Assembly (NCBI GenBank): GCA_018651745.1
Contig: JABIDL010000040.1
Span: forward strand, 25,848 to 89,847
Length of the DNA: 64,000 nt
Direction: 5' to 3'
Source of the DNA: Candidatus Neomarinimicrobiota bacterium
Lineage (GTDB): Bacteria > Fidelibacterota > Marinisomatia > Marinisomatales > TCS55
Below are positions 17,001 to 26,193 of the stretch, one piece after another. Every line of letters begins with the position of its first letter. The stretch's first letter is position 1. The notes beneath the pieces are model-generated. The model searched no databases and had not been told where the DNA came from. It saw nothing but the letters and a program-made list of their open reading frames with translations. Position numbers and translations under genes: made by a program.

Positions 17001-18566
17001 GATTCTGTGACAGTCAATATAACAGTTACAGATGATGATAGTATAACAACAGTCGTATTGAATTATTTTGTAGGTGGAGATACCAGCATGTATGCGGTCC
17101 TGGCGACTGATTCGGATGGAGATGGAACATTTTCAGCTGAAATTGACAGTAGCGCTATCGGATTGACAGGAGTTGCCTATTATGTTGCAGTATCCGATGA
17201 ATTTGGGAATACGAGTATCAGCGATACCGTATCAATTATAACGCAGTTTAATGAGAATGTTTTGAATACAGAAATAAATGGTAGCGCTTACACTGAAGGA
17301 ATACCAACCTCAAAATGGCGATTGATTTCTGTTCCAACAAATTTAGACAATTCTTCCGTAGCTAATACAATTCAAGATGAGCTGAGTCAATCTTCTTCTG
17401 ATGACACTTGGCGATTATATGAGGATTCTGGTAATGCAACTTGGATAGAAGCAGAATCATTTGTTTTAGGACAAGGATATTGGATACAGCAGCGTGTGGA
17501 AAGCGATATTGATTTTTCGACCGGTTCAGGACAGTCTGTTGACCTGCTTGGTTTTTCCATCAATATACCGTCAGGATGGAGTCTGATCGGGAATCCGTAT
17601 CCATTTGAATTGGAGATCACTTTTGATGAAGCACAGGTTTATGGACCATTGACATATGGAAGCACAAGCACAGAAAGCTGGGATGCAGAAAGCAATATTT
17701 TATCTCCTTGGCAGGGATATGCTATCTATAATCGCACAGCTGATGAGGTTGCATTGGATATCAAACCTCTGGAAAGAGGAGGCGGGGCCTTACTAAAGGA
17801 AGCTGATGTTAATGCCGGTTGGCAAATAGTCATTAGTATTGACAATGGTGAATACGGTGACATATACAATGCCATTGGAAGAAAAACCGGAGCGTCGGAA
17901 CAATTGGATATTTGGGATAATCCCGAACCACCAGCTTTGGATCAATATGTTTCTCTGAATATGACCCGTAAAGAATGGGGTGTAAAATCAATGTTGACTA
18001 CAGATATCCGTTCTATGGATATAATCAATGGAATTTGGGACATGAATTTGGATATTGGAAATGTGCAAGGTCCATTCACTGTTTCAACAGATCAAATTGG
18101 TTCGTTGCCCGAAGGGCACGTCGCAGTACTTCTTGATCATATTGAGCATCAGATTTATGATATTTCCAAAAACCAGGAAATAGTTATAACAAAGGCAATG
18201 GAAGAATTTAGTTATCCTATATCAATGATAGTTGGTGTCCCGGCATTTGTTGAAGCTGCAGCGAAAAATATATTATCTACCATCCCAGAAAAGTTTGCAC
18301 TCCATCAAAACTTTCCCAACCCCTTTAACCCCTCGACACATATTTCTTTCTCATTACCAAAACCATCTAACGTTGAGGTTAAGATATACAATATTCTTGG
18401 TCAGTCCGTAGTTACACTAATCAATGATTGGCGTAATTTGGGCCACCACAGTGTTCAATGGAACGGTAGGGATAAATGGGGAGAAAGTGTTGGGACTGGT
18501 ATCTATTTCTACAGCTTGGAGACAGCGGATTTTCGGCAGGTGAAGAAATTGATGTTATTGAAATAA
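14049..18566 (+). CDS. Giant T9SS-type exported repeat protein (propeller, Calx-beta-like repeats, sorting tail)
   Basis: 1505 residues. After a signal peptide (about 1-26) come seven units of about 52-58 residues with the pattern D-I-x-G-x-x-x-x-D-x-S-G, SIDSDGSHVAIG and GHVRVFEY, which probably form one seven-bladed propeller (to about 413). Four units of about 112 residues follow (415-862), Calx-beta/Ig-like, with LDSEPT, SSDLTEGTV and DDVDDGDI. Next are a choice-of-anchor-D/ASPM-like domain (863-965), an Ig-like domain (966-1067) and a region seen in many FCB surface proteins. The end carries HQNFPNPFNPSTHI and finishes in KKLMLLK, a T9SS-type sorting domain. It is likely a cell-surface adhesin or matrix protein. 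Acidic Asp-rich loops suggest calcium binding. Confidence 0.85.
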   Translation: MQYYSIPKNLYLFIQLGLAFSLLTGQTQVGEDIDGETANDRSGWSVSMDSDGSHVAIGSRYNDAGIPGSNLGHVRVYEYSSGSWSQVGADIDGEANTDYSGHSVSLDSDGSHVIIGAPENDGAGGYNSGHARVYEYSSGSWSQLGSDIDGDAVGDNMGISVSIDSDGSHIAVGAIYKDGNGSDAGHVRIFEYDGSAWSQVGSDIHGETAGDQSGVSVSIDSDGSHVAIGSTQNDDGGGNSGHVRVFEYSGSSWSQIGSDIDGEAAGDYSGGSISIDSDGSHVAIGAENKNSNTGQVRVFEYTGGSWSQLGSDIDGVAAGDYFGTSVSIDSDGINLIVGGKGNDDGSGNAGHVRLYSYSGSSWVQIGDDIYGESASDYSGSSVSIDSDGSHVALSAPYNSGSASSAGHVRVFTFEIPGITVSISDSITSEVGDTASFSVVLDSEPTADVTIPISSSDLTEGTVSPDTLTFTAANWNAAQMVTITGVNDDVDDGDIAYTIVLSAATSSDGNYNGVDADDVSMTNTDDDSAGITVAVTDSTTTETGETGTFTVVLNSEPTGDVVLPISSSDLTEGTVSPDTLTFTAANWNAVQTVTITGVNDDVDDGDIAYTILLSAATSSDGNYNGVDADDVSMTNTDDDTASFTVSYSNSLITSEAGGTTSLTLVLDSEPTGDVVIPISSSDLTEGTVSPDTLTFTAANWNAAQTVTITGVNDFVDDGDIIYTITFGSATSSDINYNGSNPSDESITNTDDDSAGITVVVSDSITSEVGETASFTVVLGSEPTADVTIGVSSSDETEGTVDVSTLTFTSGNWSSAQTVTMTGADDNEADGDVSYSIILAAASSTDGNYQGLDPDDISVTNLDYEPIISVLSTTIDFDSVVVLSDSTQTITVGNAGNENLVIDSVAMTSGIFSIESFLYPLTIAPAEDSIFSIIFYPQDTISYSEELVIYSNDPDSSSFQISLSGTGYNSPPIIVEIDEPDSVSLGDSVTVNITVTDDDSITTVVLNYFVGGDTSMYAVLATDSDGDGTFSAEIDSSAIGLTGVAYYVAVSDEFGNTSISDTVSIITQFNENVLNTEINGSAYTEGIPTSKWRLISVPTNLDNSSVANTIQDELSQSSSDDTWRLYEDSGNATWIEAESFVLGQGYWIQQRVESDIDFSTGSGQSVDLLGFSINIPSGWSLIGNPYPFELEITFDEAQVYGPLTYGSTSTESWDAESNILSPWQGYAIYNRTADEVALDIKPLERGGGALLKEADVNAGWQIVISIDNGEYGDIYNAIGRKTGASEQLDIWDNPEPPALDQYVSLNMTRKEWGVKSMLTTDIRSMDIINGIWDMNLDIGNVQGPFTVSTDQIGSLPEGHVAVLLDHIEHQIYDISKNQEIVITKAMEEFSYPISMIVGVPAFVEAAAKNILSTIPEKFALHQNFPNPFNPSTHISFSLPKPSNVEVKIYNILGQSVVTLINDWRNLGHHSVQWNGRDKWGESVGTGIYFYSLETADFRQVKKLMLLK
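15300..16635 (+). repeat. Four tandem ~336-bp coding repeats in the giant surface protein
   Basis: The same block (around TTAACCGAAGGCACAG) recurs at 15411, 15747 and 16086, that is, at 336 and 339 base steps. Copies 1 to 3 are nearly identical at DNA level over about 150 bases; the fourth is diverged. This indicates recent duplication or gene conversion within the gene. Confidence 0.85.
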
Positions 18567-18768
18567 TCATCTACAAATTGTATTAATAGCACACCTTGAA
18601 ATGGTGGTATGATAAATATTACGTTTTACACATGATCAATTTTCCCGCCTTGTCAAGGTTACACATAGACTATACAGACTTTCGACTTTCCACCACAATA
18701 GCGAGGAATTACACAAAAAACATACGAAAATGGTGGAATGGTACAAAGATCAAAAGTAGGAGAAAACC

Positions 18769-18942
18769 ATGAAAACCCAGATTGCTAAAATCATAGCAGT
18801 TGCATTACCACTCATTAGTCTTGTCACTGCTCAACCGAGTTTTCCGTCTAATCCGAACCAAGCGCCCATTGGTGGGCTTGGGTTTTTGGCGGCTGCAGGA
18901 GGTGCGTGGGCGGTGAAGAAGTTGAGAGAAAAGAATAAATAG
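18769..18942 (+). CDS. 57-residue PID-CTERM-like protein
   Basis: Starts at ATG 18769 behind a good ribosome site (AGGAG, 18758-18762) and ends with TAG at 18940-18942. The protein is a signal peptide (KIIAVALPLISLVTAQ), a short Pro/Asn linker (PSFPSNPNQ), then APIGGLGFLAAAGGAW and a basic end VKKLREKNK. That is the layout of the PID-CTERM sorting tail known from Bacteroidota mini-proteins: a Pro-Ile-(Asp)-Gly-Gly motif, a small-residue membrane helix and a basic tail; the Asp is missing here. Such tails are thought to be handled by an exosortase-like system. None is encoded in this window. The function is unknown. Confidence 0.75.
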   Translation: MKTQIAKIIAVALPLISLVTAQPSFPSNPNQAPIGGLGFLAAAGGAWAVKKLREKNK

Positions 18943-19014
18943 TTTTATAAACATACGCTAAACGGGTTTTGCTTACCGATGAATAATTTTGAGAAAATGG
19001 AAATGAGGAACCTG

Positions 19015-19041
19015 TTAGCACTCTAATAAAAAGAGTGCCAA
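19015..19041 (+). promoter_or_regulatory. CIRCE operator (HrcA-binding site) upstream of groESL
   Basis: TTAGCACTC, nine bases, GAGTGCCAA. This matches the known CIRCE consensus TTAGCACTC-N9-GAGTGCTAA in 17 of 18 positions. It lies about 100 bases before groES, so groES-groEL is expected to be repressed by HrcA and released by heat or unfolded protein. hrcA is not in this window. Confidence 0.95.
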
Positions 19042-19144
19042 TTTGTATTGTTTTATAATGATTTATATAAATACCTTCCGTGCTACTCAATAGGGTAGAA
19101 AAACAAATTTAATGAACCAATAACATAAATGGAGATAGGTTAAT

Positions 19145-19435
19145 ATGAGTATCAAAATAACACCACTGGCAGACCGTGTCGTAGTGGAAGCGGCCGCCGC
19201 TGAAGAAACATCAACCGGCGGAATCATTCTTCCCGATACGGCGCAGGAAAAACCCCAGCAGGGGACGGTTGTTGCAGTTGGACCAGGTAAGGTCAGCGAC
19301 GCCGGAAGTTTAATAGAAATGACTGTGAAAAAGGGTGACAAAGTTCTGTACGGAAAATACTCCGGATCAGATGTCACATTTGACGGTAACGATTATATGA
19401 TCATGCGCGAGAGTGATATTCTCGCAGTATTGTAA
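19145..19435 (+). CDS. groES: Co-chaperonin GroES
   Basis: 96 residues, the normal Cpn10 length. Landmarks: ITPLADRVVVEAAAAEE at the start, TSTGGIILPDTAQEKPQQG (mobile loop, about 22-40), GDKVLYGKYSG and the C-terminal ESDILAVL. It caps GroEL during ATP-driven folding in the cytoplasm. A CIRCE site precedes it, and groEL follows after 12 bases. Confidence 0.98.
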   Translation: MSIKITPLADRVVVEAAAAEETSTGGIILPDTAQEKPQQGTVVAVGPGKVSDAGSLIEMTVKKGDKVLYGKYSGSDVTFDGNDYMIMRESDILAVL

Positions 19436-21091
<1,656 letters not shown>

Positions 21092-21108
21092 TTCGTTCGA
21101 ATCGATTG

Positions 21109-21138
21109 AAAAAAAGCCCTGCGATGCAGGGCTTTTTT
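21109..21138 (+). terminator. Rho-independent terminator after groEL
   Basis: AAAAAAGCCCTGC, loop GAT, GCAGGGCTTTTTT: a long perfect stem with a T-run, 18 bases after the groEL stop. Confidence 0.95.
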
Positions 21139-21188
21139 GTTTGTACACCTTGACTACCGAAGAAATGCAGAAGTAAATTGCTGACCTA

Positions 21189-21551
21189 ATGGATATAATT
21201 CGCATGAAGAATATGGTTTTTTACGGATACCACGGCGTGAGTGAAACCGAGAAAAAATTGGGTGGGAAATTTGAAGTGGACCTAGATTTATATAGGTCTC
21301 TCGAAGTTGCAGGAAAAACCGATCAACTTGGAGATACCGTTGATTATGAATCCGTGTACAAATCAGTGGAATCTTGCGTGCGAGGTCAAAAACATTATTT
21401 GATTGAATCTCTTGCAGAAGAAATTTCAACCGTTATTCTTAAACAATTTCCAATATACCATGTTAAGGTTCGAGTTAGAAAACCTAATGCACCCGTTAGC
21501 GGAGTTTTGGATTCGGTGGAAATCGAAATCGAAAGACCGTCGAGCTCATAA
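21189..21551 (+). CDS. folB: Dihydroneopterin aldolase
   Basis: 120 residues. The start IIRMKNMVFYGYHGVSETEK carries the conserved Tyr/His turn of the family, with GGKFEVDLDL next, then VDYESVYKSVES and LIESLAEEIS (the catalytic Glu-containing helix), and finally VRVRKPNAP. It splits dihydroneopterin into glycolaldehyde and 6-hydroxymethyl-dihydropterin in folate synthesis. It ends in TAATG with folK, the next step of the pathway. Confidence 0.95.
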   Translation: MDIIRMKNMVFYGYHGVSETEKKLGGKFEVDLDLYRSLEVAGKTDQLGDTVDYESVYKSVESCVRGQKHYLIESLAEEISTVILKQFPIYHVKVRVRKPNAPVSGVLDSVEIEIERPSSS

Positions 21552-22057
21552 TGACGGAAACGGTTTATTTCGGACTTGGATCCAATCTTGGCGATCGAGA
21601 AAAAAATGTATATTCTGCGATGGATTTATTAAAATTGGTTCCCGGGTTATCCTTAGTTAAAACAGCATCTTTTTATGAGTCACCCCCATTATATAACACA
21701 AACCAGCCATCTTTTCTCAATTCGGTTGTGGAAGGCCTGTATAATGGCAAGCCTCAAAACTTGCTTCAAGAAATTCAATCCATCGAGATGAAATTGGGAC
21801 GATCCGAAATCCGTCAGAAAAATCATCCACGAACGATTGATATCGACATTCTGATTTTTGGGAACCATGTTTTGAATACAACTAAACTTCAAATTCCTCA
21901 TTCAAAATTATCAGAACGAAAATTTGTTTTAATTCCAATGGCTGAAATTGCACCTGATTTTCTTATTCCGAAATTGAACCAAAATCCTGTAGAATTAATT
22001 GCAATTTGTCCGGATAAATCTATCATTGAAAAGCACACTATTCTAAAATCAGCATGA
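21551..22057 (+). CDS. folK: HPPK (6-hydroxymethyl-dihydropterin pyrophosphokinase)
   Basis: 168 residues. Signature motifs: YFGLGSNLGDREKN (start), SFYESPPLYNTNQPSFLN (pterin pocket) and HPRTIDIDILIFG (metal-binding Asp pair), then LPHS-like IPHSKLSERKFVLIPMAEIAP. It adds pyrophosphate from ATP to the pterin made by FolB. It overlaps both neighbours, so folB, folK and the nucleoside kinase form one transcript. Confidence 0.96.
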   Translation: MTETVYFGLGSNLGDREKNVYSAMDLLKLVPGLSLVKTASFYESPPLYNTNQPSFLNSVVEGLYNGKPQNLLQEIQSIEMKLGRSEIRQKNHPRTIDIDILIFGNHVLNTTKLQIPHSKLSERKFVLIPMAEIAPDFLIPKLNQNPVELIAICPDKSIIEKHTILKSA

Positions 22058-22695
22058 GAAATCTATATTATCTCGCAATAGAAGGACCGATCGGGGTAGG
22101 TAAAACAAGTCTTGCCAATTTGATGTCAGAAAAACTTGGCGCACGCCTGGTCCTTGAGCAATTTGAAGAAAACCCTTTTCTAAAGGATTTTTATAAAGAT
22201 CCTGATCGTTTTGCCTTTCAAGTACAACTATTTTTCCTTCTTCAACGATATCAACAGCAGCAAAACATTCGCCAAGTGGACATGTTTCATAATTTACTGA
22301 TTTCTGATTACATGTTTATAAAGGATAGGTTATTTGCATCCTTGAATTTGGGTGAACGTGATTTTGGTTTGTATGAAAATGTTGCTACTCATCTTGAAAG
22401 AAATATCATAAATCCGGACTTGGTGATTTATCTTCAAGCTGATACAGATACTTTAATGAAAAACGTTGCTAAACGAGGACGTGATTTTGAAAAGAATTTA
22501 TCTGCCGATTATCTTGATGCGGTCAACCAAGTGTATAGTGAATATTTCTTCAATTATCAAGAAACTCCTCTTGTTATTATCAATACAAACGACATTGATT
22601 TTGTTGAAAACGAGGAAGACCTCAAAGAAGTCATTCAATATATCCGTGAACCGGTCACCGGAACTAAATTTTTTAATCCTGCCGCAACAATATAA
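22054..22695 (+). CDS. Deoxynucleoside kinase (dGK/dAK family)
   Basis: 213 residues. P-loop GPIGVGKTSLA (11-21), then LEQFEENPFLKDFY with the substrate-binding Glu, LFFLLQRYQQ, SDYMFIKDRLFA (the Asp-Arg motif), and a lid region KRGRDFEKN. This order is that of the deoxyadenosine/deoxyguanosine kinases of Bacillus and Bacteroidota. It phosphorylates salvaged deoxynucleosides with ATP. It starts inside folK (4-base overlap) and ends in TAATG with the next small gene. Confidence 0.92.
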   Translation: MRNLYYLAIEGPIGVGKTSLANLMSEKLGARLVLEQFEENPFLKDFYKDPDRFAFQVQLFFLLQRYQQQQNIRQVDMFHNLLISDYMFIKDRLFASLNLGERDFGLYENVATHLERNIINPDLVIYLQADTDTLMKNVAKRGRDFEKNLSADYLDAVNQVYSEYFFNYQETPLVIINTNDIDFVENEEDLKEVIQYIREPVTGTKFFNPAATI

Positions 22696-22877
22696 TGCTG
22701 GGCAAGCTACTGGCTTATGCGATAGTTATTTATTTAACCATTCGAATTGGGCGATTTGTACAGGCGCTCTTTGGCAAAAAAAATAAAAATGCCGTATCTG
22801 ACAAAAAAGACGGATATTTCAAAGAAACAGAAATTCGTGATGCTGAATTCACAGATGTGAAGGATGAAGATGAATAA
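22695..22877 (+). CDS. Small single-span membrane protein (hypothetical)
   Basis: 60 residues: a hydrophobic segment at the N-terminus (LLAYAIVIYLTIRIGRFV), then Lys-rich GKKNKN and an acidic tail with ETEIRDAEFTDVKDEDE. It resembles the short DUF4834-like proteins of Bacteroidota in layout, but the match is from memory and weak. It overlaps both the kinase and the DoxX gene, which supports that it is real. Confidence 0.75.
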   Translation: MLGKLLAYAIVIYLTIRIGRFVQALFGKKNKNAVSDKKDGYFKETEIRDAEFTDVKDEDE

Positions 22878-23310
22878 GTTCCGGGAAACGTGTTCATTTG
22901 GTTGTGAAAATTCGTCGAATTTCGGATTGCTCGCGCTTCGAACTCTTCCTGCATATTTTCTGGTTTCGAACCATGGATGGAGTAAAATAACCAATCCTGA
23001 GAAATGGAATTGGCTTGGAACGACGTTTGCAAAATATTTTTTTGGTATTCTTGATTTTGCAACTCCGGCCTTTGGTTTTATAGCTGCATTTTCAGAATCT
23101 ATTTGTGCTATTCTTGTGTTGCTTGGGTTATTCACACGTCCGGCTGCTTTGCTTGTTGCGGCAACCATGTTGATTGCAGCTTTTCACCACATTACGACAA
23201 CAGGAAACCCGGAAAGCGCATTGGTCTATTTTTCTGTTTTCATAGCGATCGCATTCACTGGTCCCGGCAAATTCAGTTTAGACTCGATCCTATTTGCATC
23301 TAAAAAATGA
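22864..23310 (+). CDS. DoxX family membrane protein
   Basis: 148 residues with four hydrophobic segments. The pattern LALRTLPAYFLVSNHGWSKI, then FGFIAAFSESICAILVLLGLFTRPAALLVAATML, given as positions about 70-105, is typical of DoxX (family motif: E near the start of helix 2 and G-x-x-TRPAA). A second ATG at 22870 is possible. DoxX proteins are linked to thiol or quinone chemistry in some organisms; here no partner suggests a substrate. It overlaps the downstream oxidoreductase gene by 4 bases. Confidence 0.88.
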   Translation: MKMNKFRETCSFGCENSSNFGLLALRTLPAYFLVSNHGWSKITNPEKWNWLGTTFAKYFFGILDFATPAFGFIAAFSESICAILVLLGLFTRPAALLVAATMLIAAFHHITTTGNPESALVYFSVFIAIAFTGPGKFSLDSILFASKK

Positions 23311-24329
23311 ACGCTATTCGCATTCATAAACATGGTGGCCCCGATGTGTTACAGTGGGACGCTATTCCTGTGCCTGAGCCAAAGAATGGTGATGTCCTTG
23401 TCCAAATAAAAGCAGCAGCGATGAATCATTTGGATATTTGGGTTCGAACCGGAATTCCGGGCGTACCACTTCCAATAATAATGGGAAGTGATGGATCCGG
23501 AATAGTGCATGGTATTGGCGAATCTGTTTCCCAATTCGCACCAGGTGATGAAGTTGTGATTCAGCCACTCGTCTGGTGTGGGAAATGCAGTTTATGTAAA
23601 ACAGGACGAGAAAATTATTGTACTTCTATGGGAATCCTTGGTGAAACAGAAAATGGAACGATGGCAGAATTGATTTCAGTTCCGGAAAAAAATGTTCAAA
23701 AAAAACCTGCCAATTTGAATTTCAAAGAAGCAGCGGCATTTTCTCTAGTAGGTCAAACTGCATACGCAATGTTGGTGCGCCGAGCAAAAATAAATTCCGG
23801 CGAAACGGTTTTGGTTTGGGGTGCCAGTTCAGGTGTTGGAATGACCGCAATTCAAATTGCGAAACATTTTGGTTGTACCGTGATTACAACTGCAGGAACT
23901 GATGCAAAAGTTGCTTTTGCAAAAAAACTTGGCGCAGATCATGTCATTCATTATAAGAATGAGGATGTTGCCTCAGTTGTTAAAGAATTAACAAACGGTA
24001 CCGGTGCTGATGTGATTGTTGAACATGTTGGAGAGGCAACTTGGAAAACGAGCCTAAAGAGTCTAGCAAAAGGCGGAAGATTGGTCACCTGCGGTTCCAC
24101 GACCGGAACGGATGTTTCAATAAATCTGAGACATCTATTTTTCAAACAGCAGTCTATACTTGGTTCTACGATGGGCAATGTTTCCAGTATGGATGAGGTT
24201 CTCAAATTTGCAGAATCAGGTGTTATAAAACCGGTTATTGATTCAGTTTTTGAAATGGGAAATAGCGCGGATGCACATCGCAAGCTTGAGAATGGCGAAG
24301 CATTCGGAAAAATTGTTCTAATTCCGTAA
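23307..24329 (+). CDS. Zinc-containing medium-chain alcohol dehydrogenase/quinone oxidoreductase
   Basis: 340 residues of the MDR superfamily. N-terminal GroES-like fold with MNHLDIWVRTGIPG and PLPIIMGSDGSG; the four structural-zinc cysteines are present in CGKCSLCKTGRENYC (Cys91, 94, 97 and 105). The Rossmann part shows VWGASSGVGMTAIQIA and GADHVIHYKNED. The catalytic Cys of true alcohol dehydrogenases is replaced in the first motif (MNHLD), as in quinone-oxidoreductase-like members, so the substrate is uncertain. It is coupled to the DoxX gene. Confidence 0.9.
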   Translation: MNAIRIHKHGGPDVLQWDAIPVPEPKNGDVLVQIKAAAMNHLDIWVRTGIPGVPLPIIMGSDGSGIVHGIGESVSQFAPGDEVVIQPLVWCGKCSLCKTGRENYCTSMGILGETENGTMAELISVPEKNVQKKPANLNFKEAAAFSLVGQTAYAMLVRRAKINSGETVLVWGASSGVGMTAIQIAKHFGCTVITTAGTDAKVAFAKKLGADHVIHYKNEDVASVVKELTNGTGADVIVEHVGEATWKTSLKSLAKGGRLVTCGSTTGTDVSINLRHLFFKQQSILGSTMGNVSSMDEVLKFAESGVIKPVIDSVFEMGNSADAHRKLENGEAFGKIVLIP

Positions 24330-24340
24330 ACTTCCTTCCG

Positions 24341-24931
24341 ATGAGATTTCGCAATACAATAATGTTATGTTTGCTGTGCGGATTCGCTCTTGCCGGTACA
24401 TACCCAAACCAGCGAGGGTTTGGCTTAGCTATGGGCGTGTATGGTAGCGGAATTAATTTTAATTATACATGGAATCCGTCTCTTGACTGGGCATTTGGAC
24501 TTGAATCACGAATTTATGATATCAAGGATGAAGACGAAATTCCAATCGTTACCTATAATTATTACGGGCAACCTGTGCAGCCATCAGATATTACACACCT
24601 CGTGATTCTTCCGGTATTATTGACGGCACGGTATTATCCCTTTGAAGGTCAGATAGCGAACAATATCCGTCCATTTATCTCTACAAAAGCAGGACCAGTT
24701 TTCGTCATGGAAGCCACAGATGAAGAATCATTTTTCAAAAGGTGGTCTCACCCGGATATTGCAACACTTCCGGGCGGTTACTTTGGAGGTGGGATGGATA
24801 TTGGCTATATAAATAGGATAGTTTTTACTGCCAGTGCGGGGTTTGATATATTTCCGATGAAAAATAACGCCGGCAAAAGAGCCAATTACAGTGGTCTTGT
24901 CCTCGGTTTTACTTTAAACTGGCGGAAGTAA
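24341..24931 (+). CDS. Outer-membrane beta-barrel-like protein (hypothetical)
   Basis: 196 residues with a signal peptide (MLCLLCGFALAGTY). The rest alternates polar and hydrophobic residues, with many Gly and aromatic ends (GFGLAMGVYGSGINFNY, PFISTKAGPVFV, GGGMDIGYI), and the last strand FTLNWRK ends in an aromatic followed by basic residues. This suggests a small eight- to ten-strand barrel, but no family is recognised. It ends in TAATG with rsmE. Confidence 0.72.
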   Translation: MRFRNTIMLCLLCGFALAGTYPNQRGFGLAMGVYGSGINFNYTWNPSLDWAFGLESRIYDIKDEDEIPIVTYNYYGQPVQPSDITHLVILPVLLTARYYPFEGQIANNIRPFISTKAGPVFVMEATDEESFFKRWSHPDIATLPGGYFGGGMDIGYINRIVFTASAGFDIFPMKNNAGKRANYSGLVLGFTLNWRK

Positions 24932-25644
24932 TGCCTGATAAACGGTTTTTTTATGTGAATCCTTCCAAGGTAGATGGTGACAAATTCACATTGGACGAGA
25001 CCGAATCTCATCATCTATCGCATGTACTAAGAATCAATTCCGGCGAAATGATTTGGTTACTGGATGGTTCGGGAATGGCGTATGAAGGACGTGTTGAACA
25101 GGTTGGAGAATCTGTGACCGGAATCATTCAGGAAACACACAAAAAATATGGAGAACCTAACGTTGATGTTCACATTGCAGTAGGAATTATTAAGCGAGAC
25201 CGATTTGAACTATTGCTGGAAAAAGGAACCGAAGTTGGTGTGAAATCTATTTCGCCGCTCATTCTGGATCGTTGTATAAAAAAGTCTATCAATTTGGAAC
25301 GATGTGAAAATATTGTTCAATCTGCCGCCAAACAATGTGGACGAAGTGTATTCCCAAAAATACTGCAACCCGTACCACTGAATGAGTGGTTAGCTGCTTA
25401 TCCAGGATCCGACAGGGCCGTATTGCATTGGGATGGAAAACGATCAATACGTGAATTTTCCGCTGGTATAAAGAATGGAACTGCTCATTTTATTGTGGGA
25501 CCCGAAGGGGATTTCAATGAAGTTGAAATTTCCAAAATAAAGAAAACTGATATTGATTTTATTTCGTTAGGTGAACGCAGACTCAGATCTGAAACCGCAG
25601 CCATAACTGCTGCATCATTTTTGATTAATTTCAATAAACCATGA
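24931..25644 (+). CDS. rsmE: 16S rRNA (uracil-1498-N3) methyltransferase
   Basis: 237 residues. An N-terminal PUA-like part (ESHHLSHVLRINSGE) is followed by the SPOUT knot: KRDRFELLLEKGTEVGV, SAAKQCGRSVFPKI, FIVGPEGDFNE and LGERRLRSETAAITAASFL. It uses S-adenosylmethionine to methylate U1498 of 16S rRNA. The start codon overlaps the stop of the preceding gene. Confidence 0.96.
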   Translation: MPDKRFFYVNPSKVDGDKFTLDETESHHLSHVLRINSGEMIWLLDGSGMAYEGRVEQVGESVTGIIQETHKKYGEPNVDVHIAVGIIKRDRFELLLEKGTEVGVKSISPLILDRCIKKSINLERCENIVQSAAKQCGRSVFPKILQPVPLNEWLAAYPGSDRAVLHWDGKRSIREFSAGIKNGTAHFIVGPEGDFNEVEISKIKKTDIDFISLGERRLRSETAAITAASFLINFNKP

Positions 25645-25657
25645 TTAGGAGAGTAAA

Positions 25658-26002
25658 ATGGATGATTGTCTTTTTTGTAAAATAGCTGCAGGTTTTATTC
25701 CTTCCGAATTGATCCTCGATCGAGAGAATGTGGTAGCCTTTCGAGATATTAATCCCCAAGCACCAACGCATATTCTAATTATTCCGCGAAAACATATTGC
25801 CACACTTAATGATTTAGAAGAAAATGATGCAGAACTGATGGGTGAAATGGTTCTCGCGGCAAAAGATCTAGCCGAACAGGAGGGAATTGCAGAATCAGGT
25901 TACCGTACAGGGTTTAATTGCAATGCCGATGCGGGGCAAACTGTTTGGCATGTGCATTTACATTTAATGGGTGGGCGGAAGTTTAACTGGCCGCCTGGGT
26001 AA
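25658..26002 (+). CDS. HIT family purine-nucleoside phosphoramidase (HinT-like)
   Basis: 114 residues. The start CLFCKIAAGFIPSE and the histidine triad WHVHLHLMGG (His98, 100 and 102) are typical of HinT; Asn/Gly in NCNADAGQTVWH gives the rest of the active site. It has a strong ribosome site (AGGAG). It would hydrolyse adenosine phosphoramidates such as AMP-lysine. It is the last gene before a repeat-bearing spacer. Confidence 0.95.
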   Translation: MDDCLFCKIAAGFIPSELILDRENVVAFRDINPQAPTHILIIPRKHIATLNDLEENDAELMGEMVLAAKDLAEQEGIAESGYRTGFNCNADAGQTVWHVHLHLMGGRKFNWPPG

Positions 26003-26009
26003 AGTGTGT

Positions 26010-26111
26010 CATCCTGAGGAGGAACGACGAAAGATCTCAAACATAAGTTTACCTACAATCGTTTGTCTGAGATTCTTCATTCCTCCGCAGAATGCGGGTT
26101 CATTCAGGATG
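26010..26111. repeat. Intergenic inverted-repeat element
   Basis: The left arm CATCCTGAGGAGGAACGACG pairs imperfectly with the right arm that ends TTCATTCAGGATG; inner arms GATCTCA and TCTGAGATTC also pair, as do GGAGGAA and TTCCTCC. The span is about 100 bases between HIT and smc. It looks like a dispersed miniature repeat of the kind common in FCB genomes; no ORF is present. Confidence 0.65.
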
Positions 26112-26193
26112 CCGCCATGAGCAAAAGAGTCGTGTTTTATCCTCTAAAATTCACTAACTTTCTCAGATAGAATTTGACCCAAACCAATATTAA

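Noticed and set aside
19054..19059. TATAAT upstream of groES as the groESL promoter
   Set aside because: No acceptable -35 at 16-18 bases was visible; kept unassigned although it lies near CIRCE.
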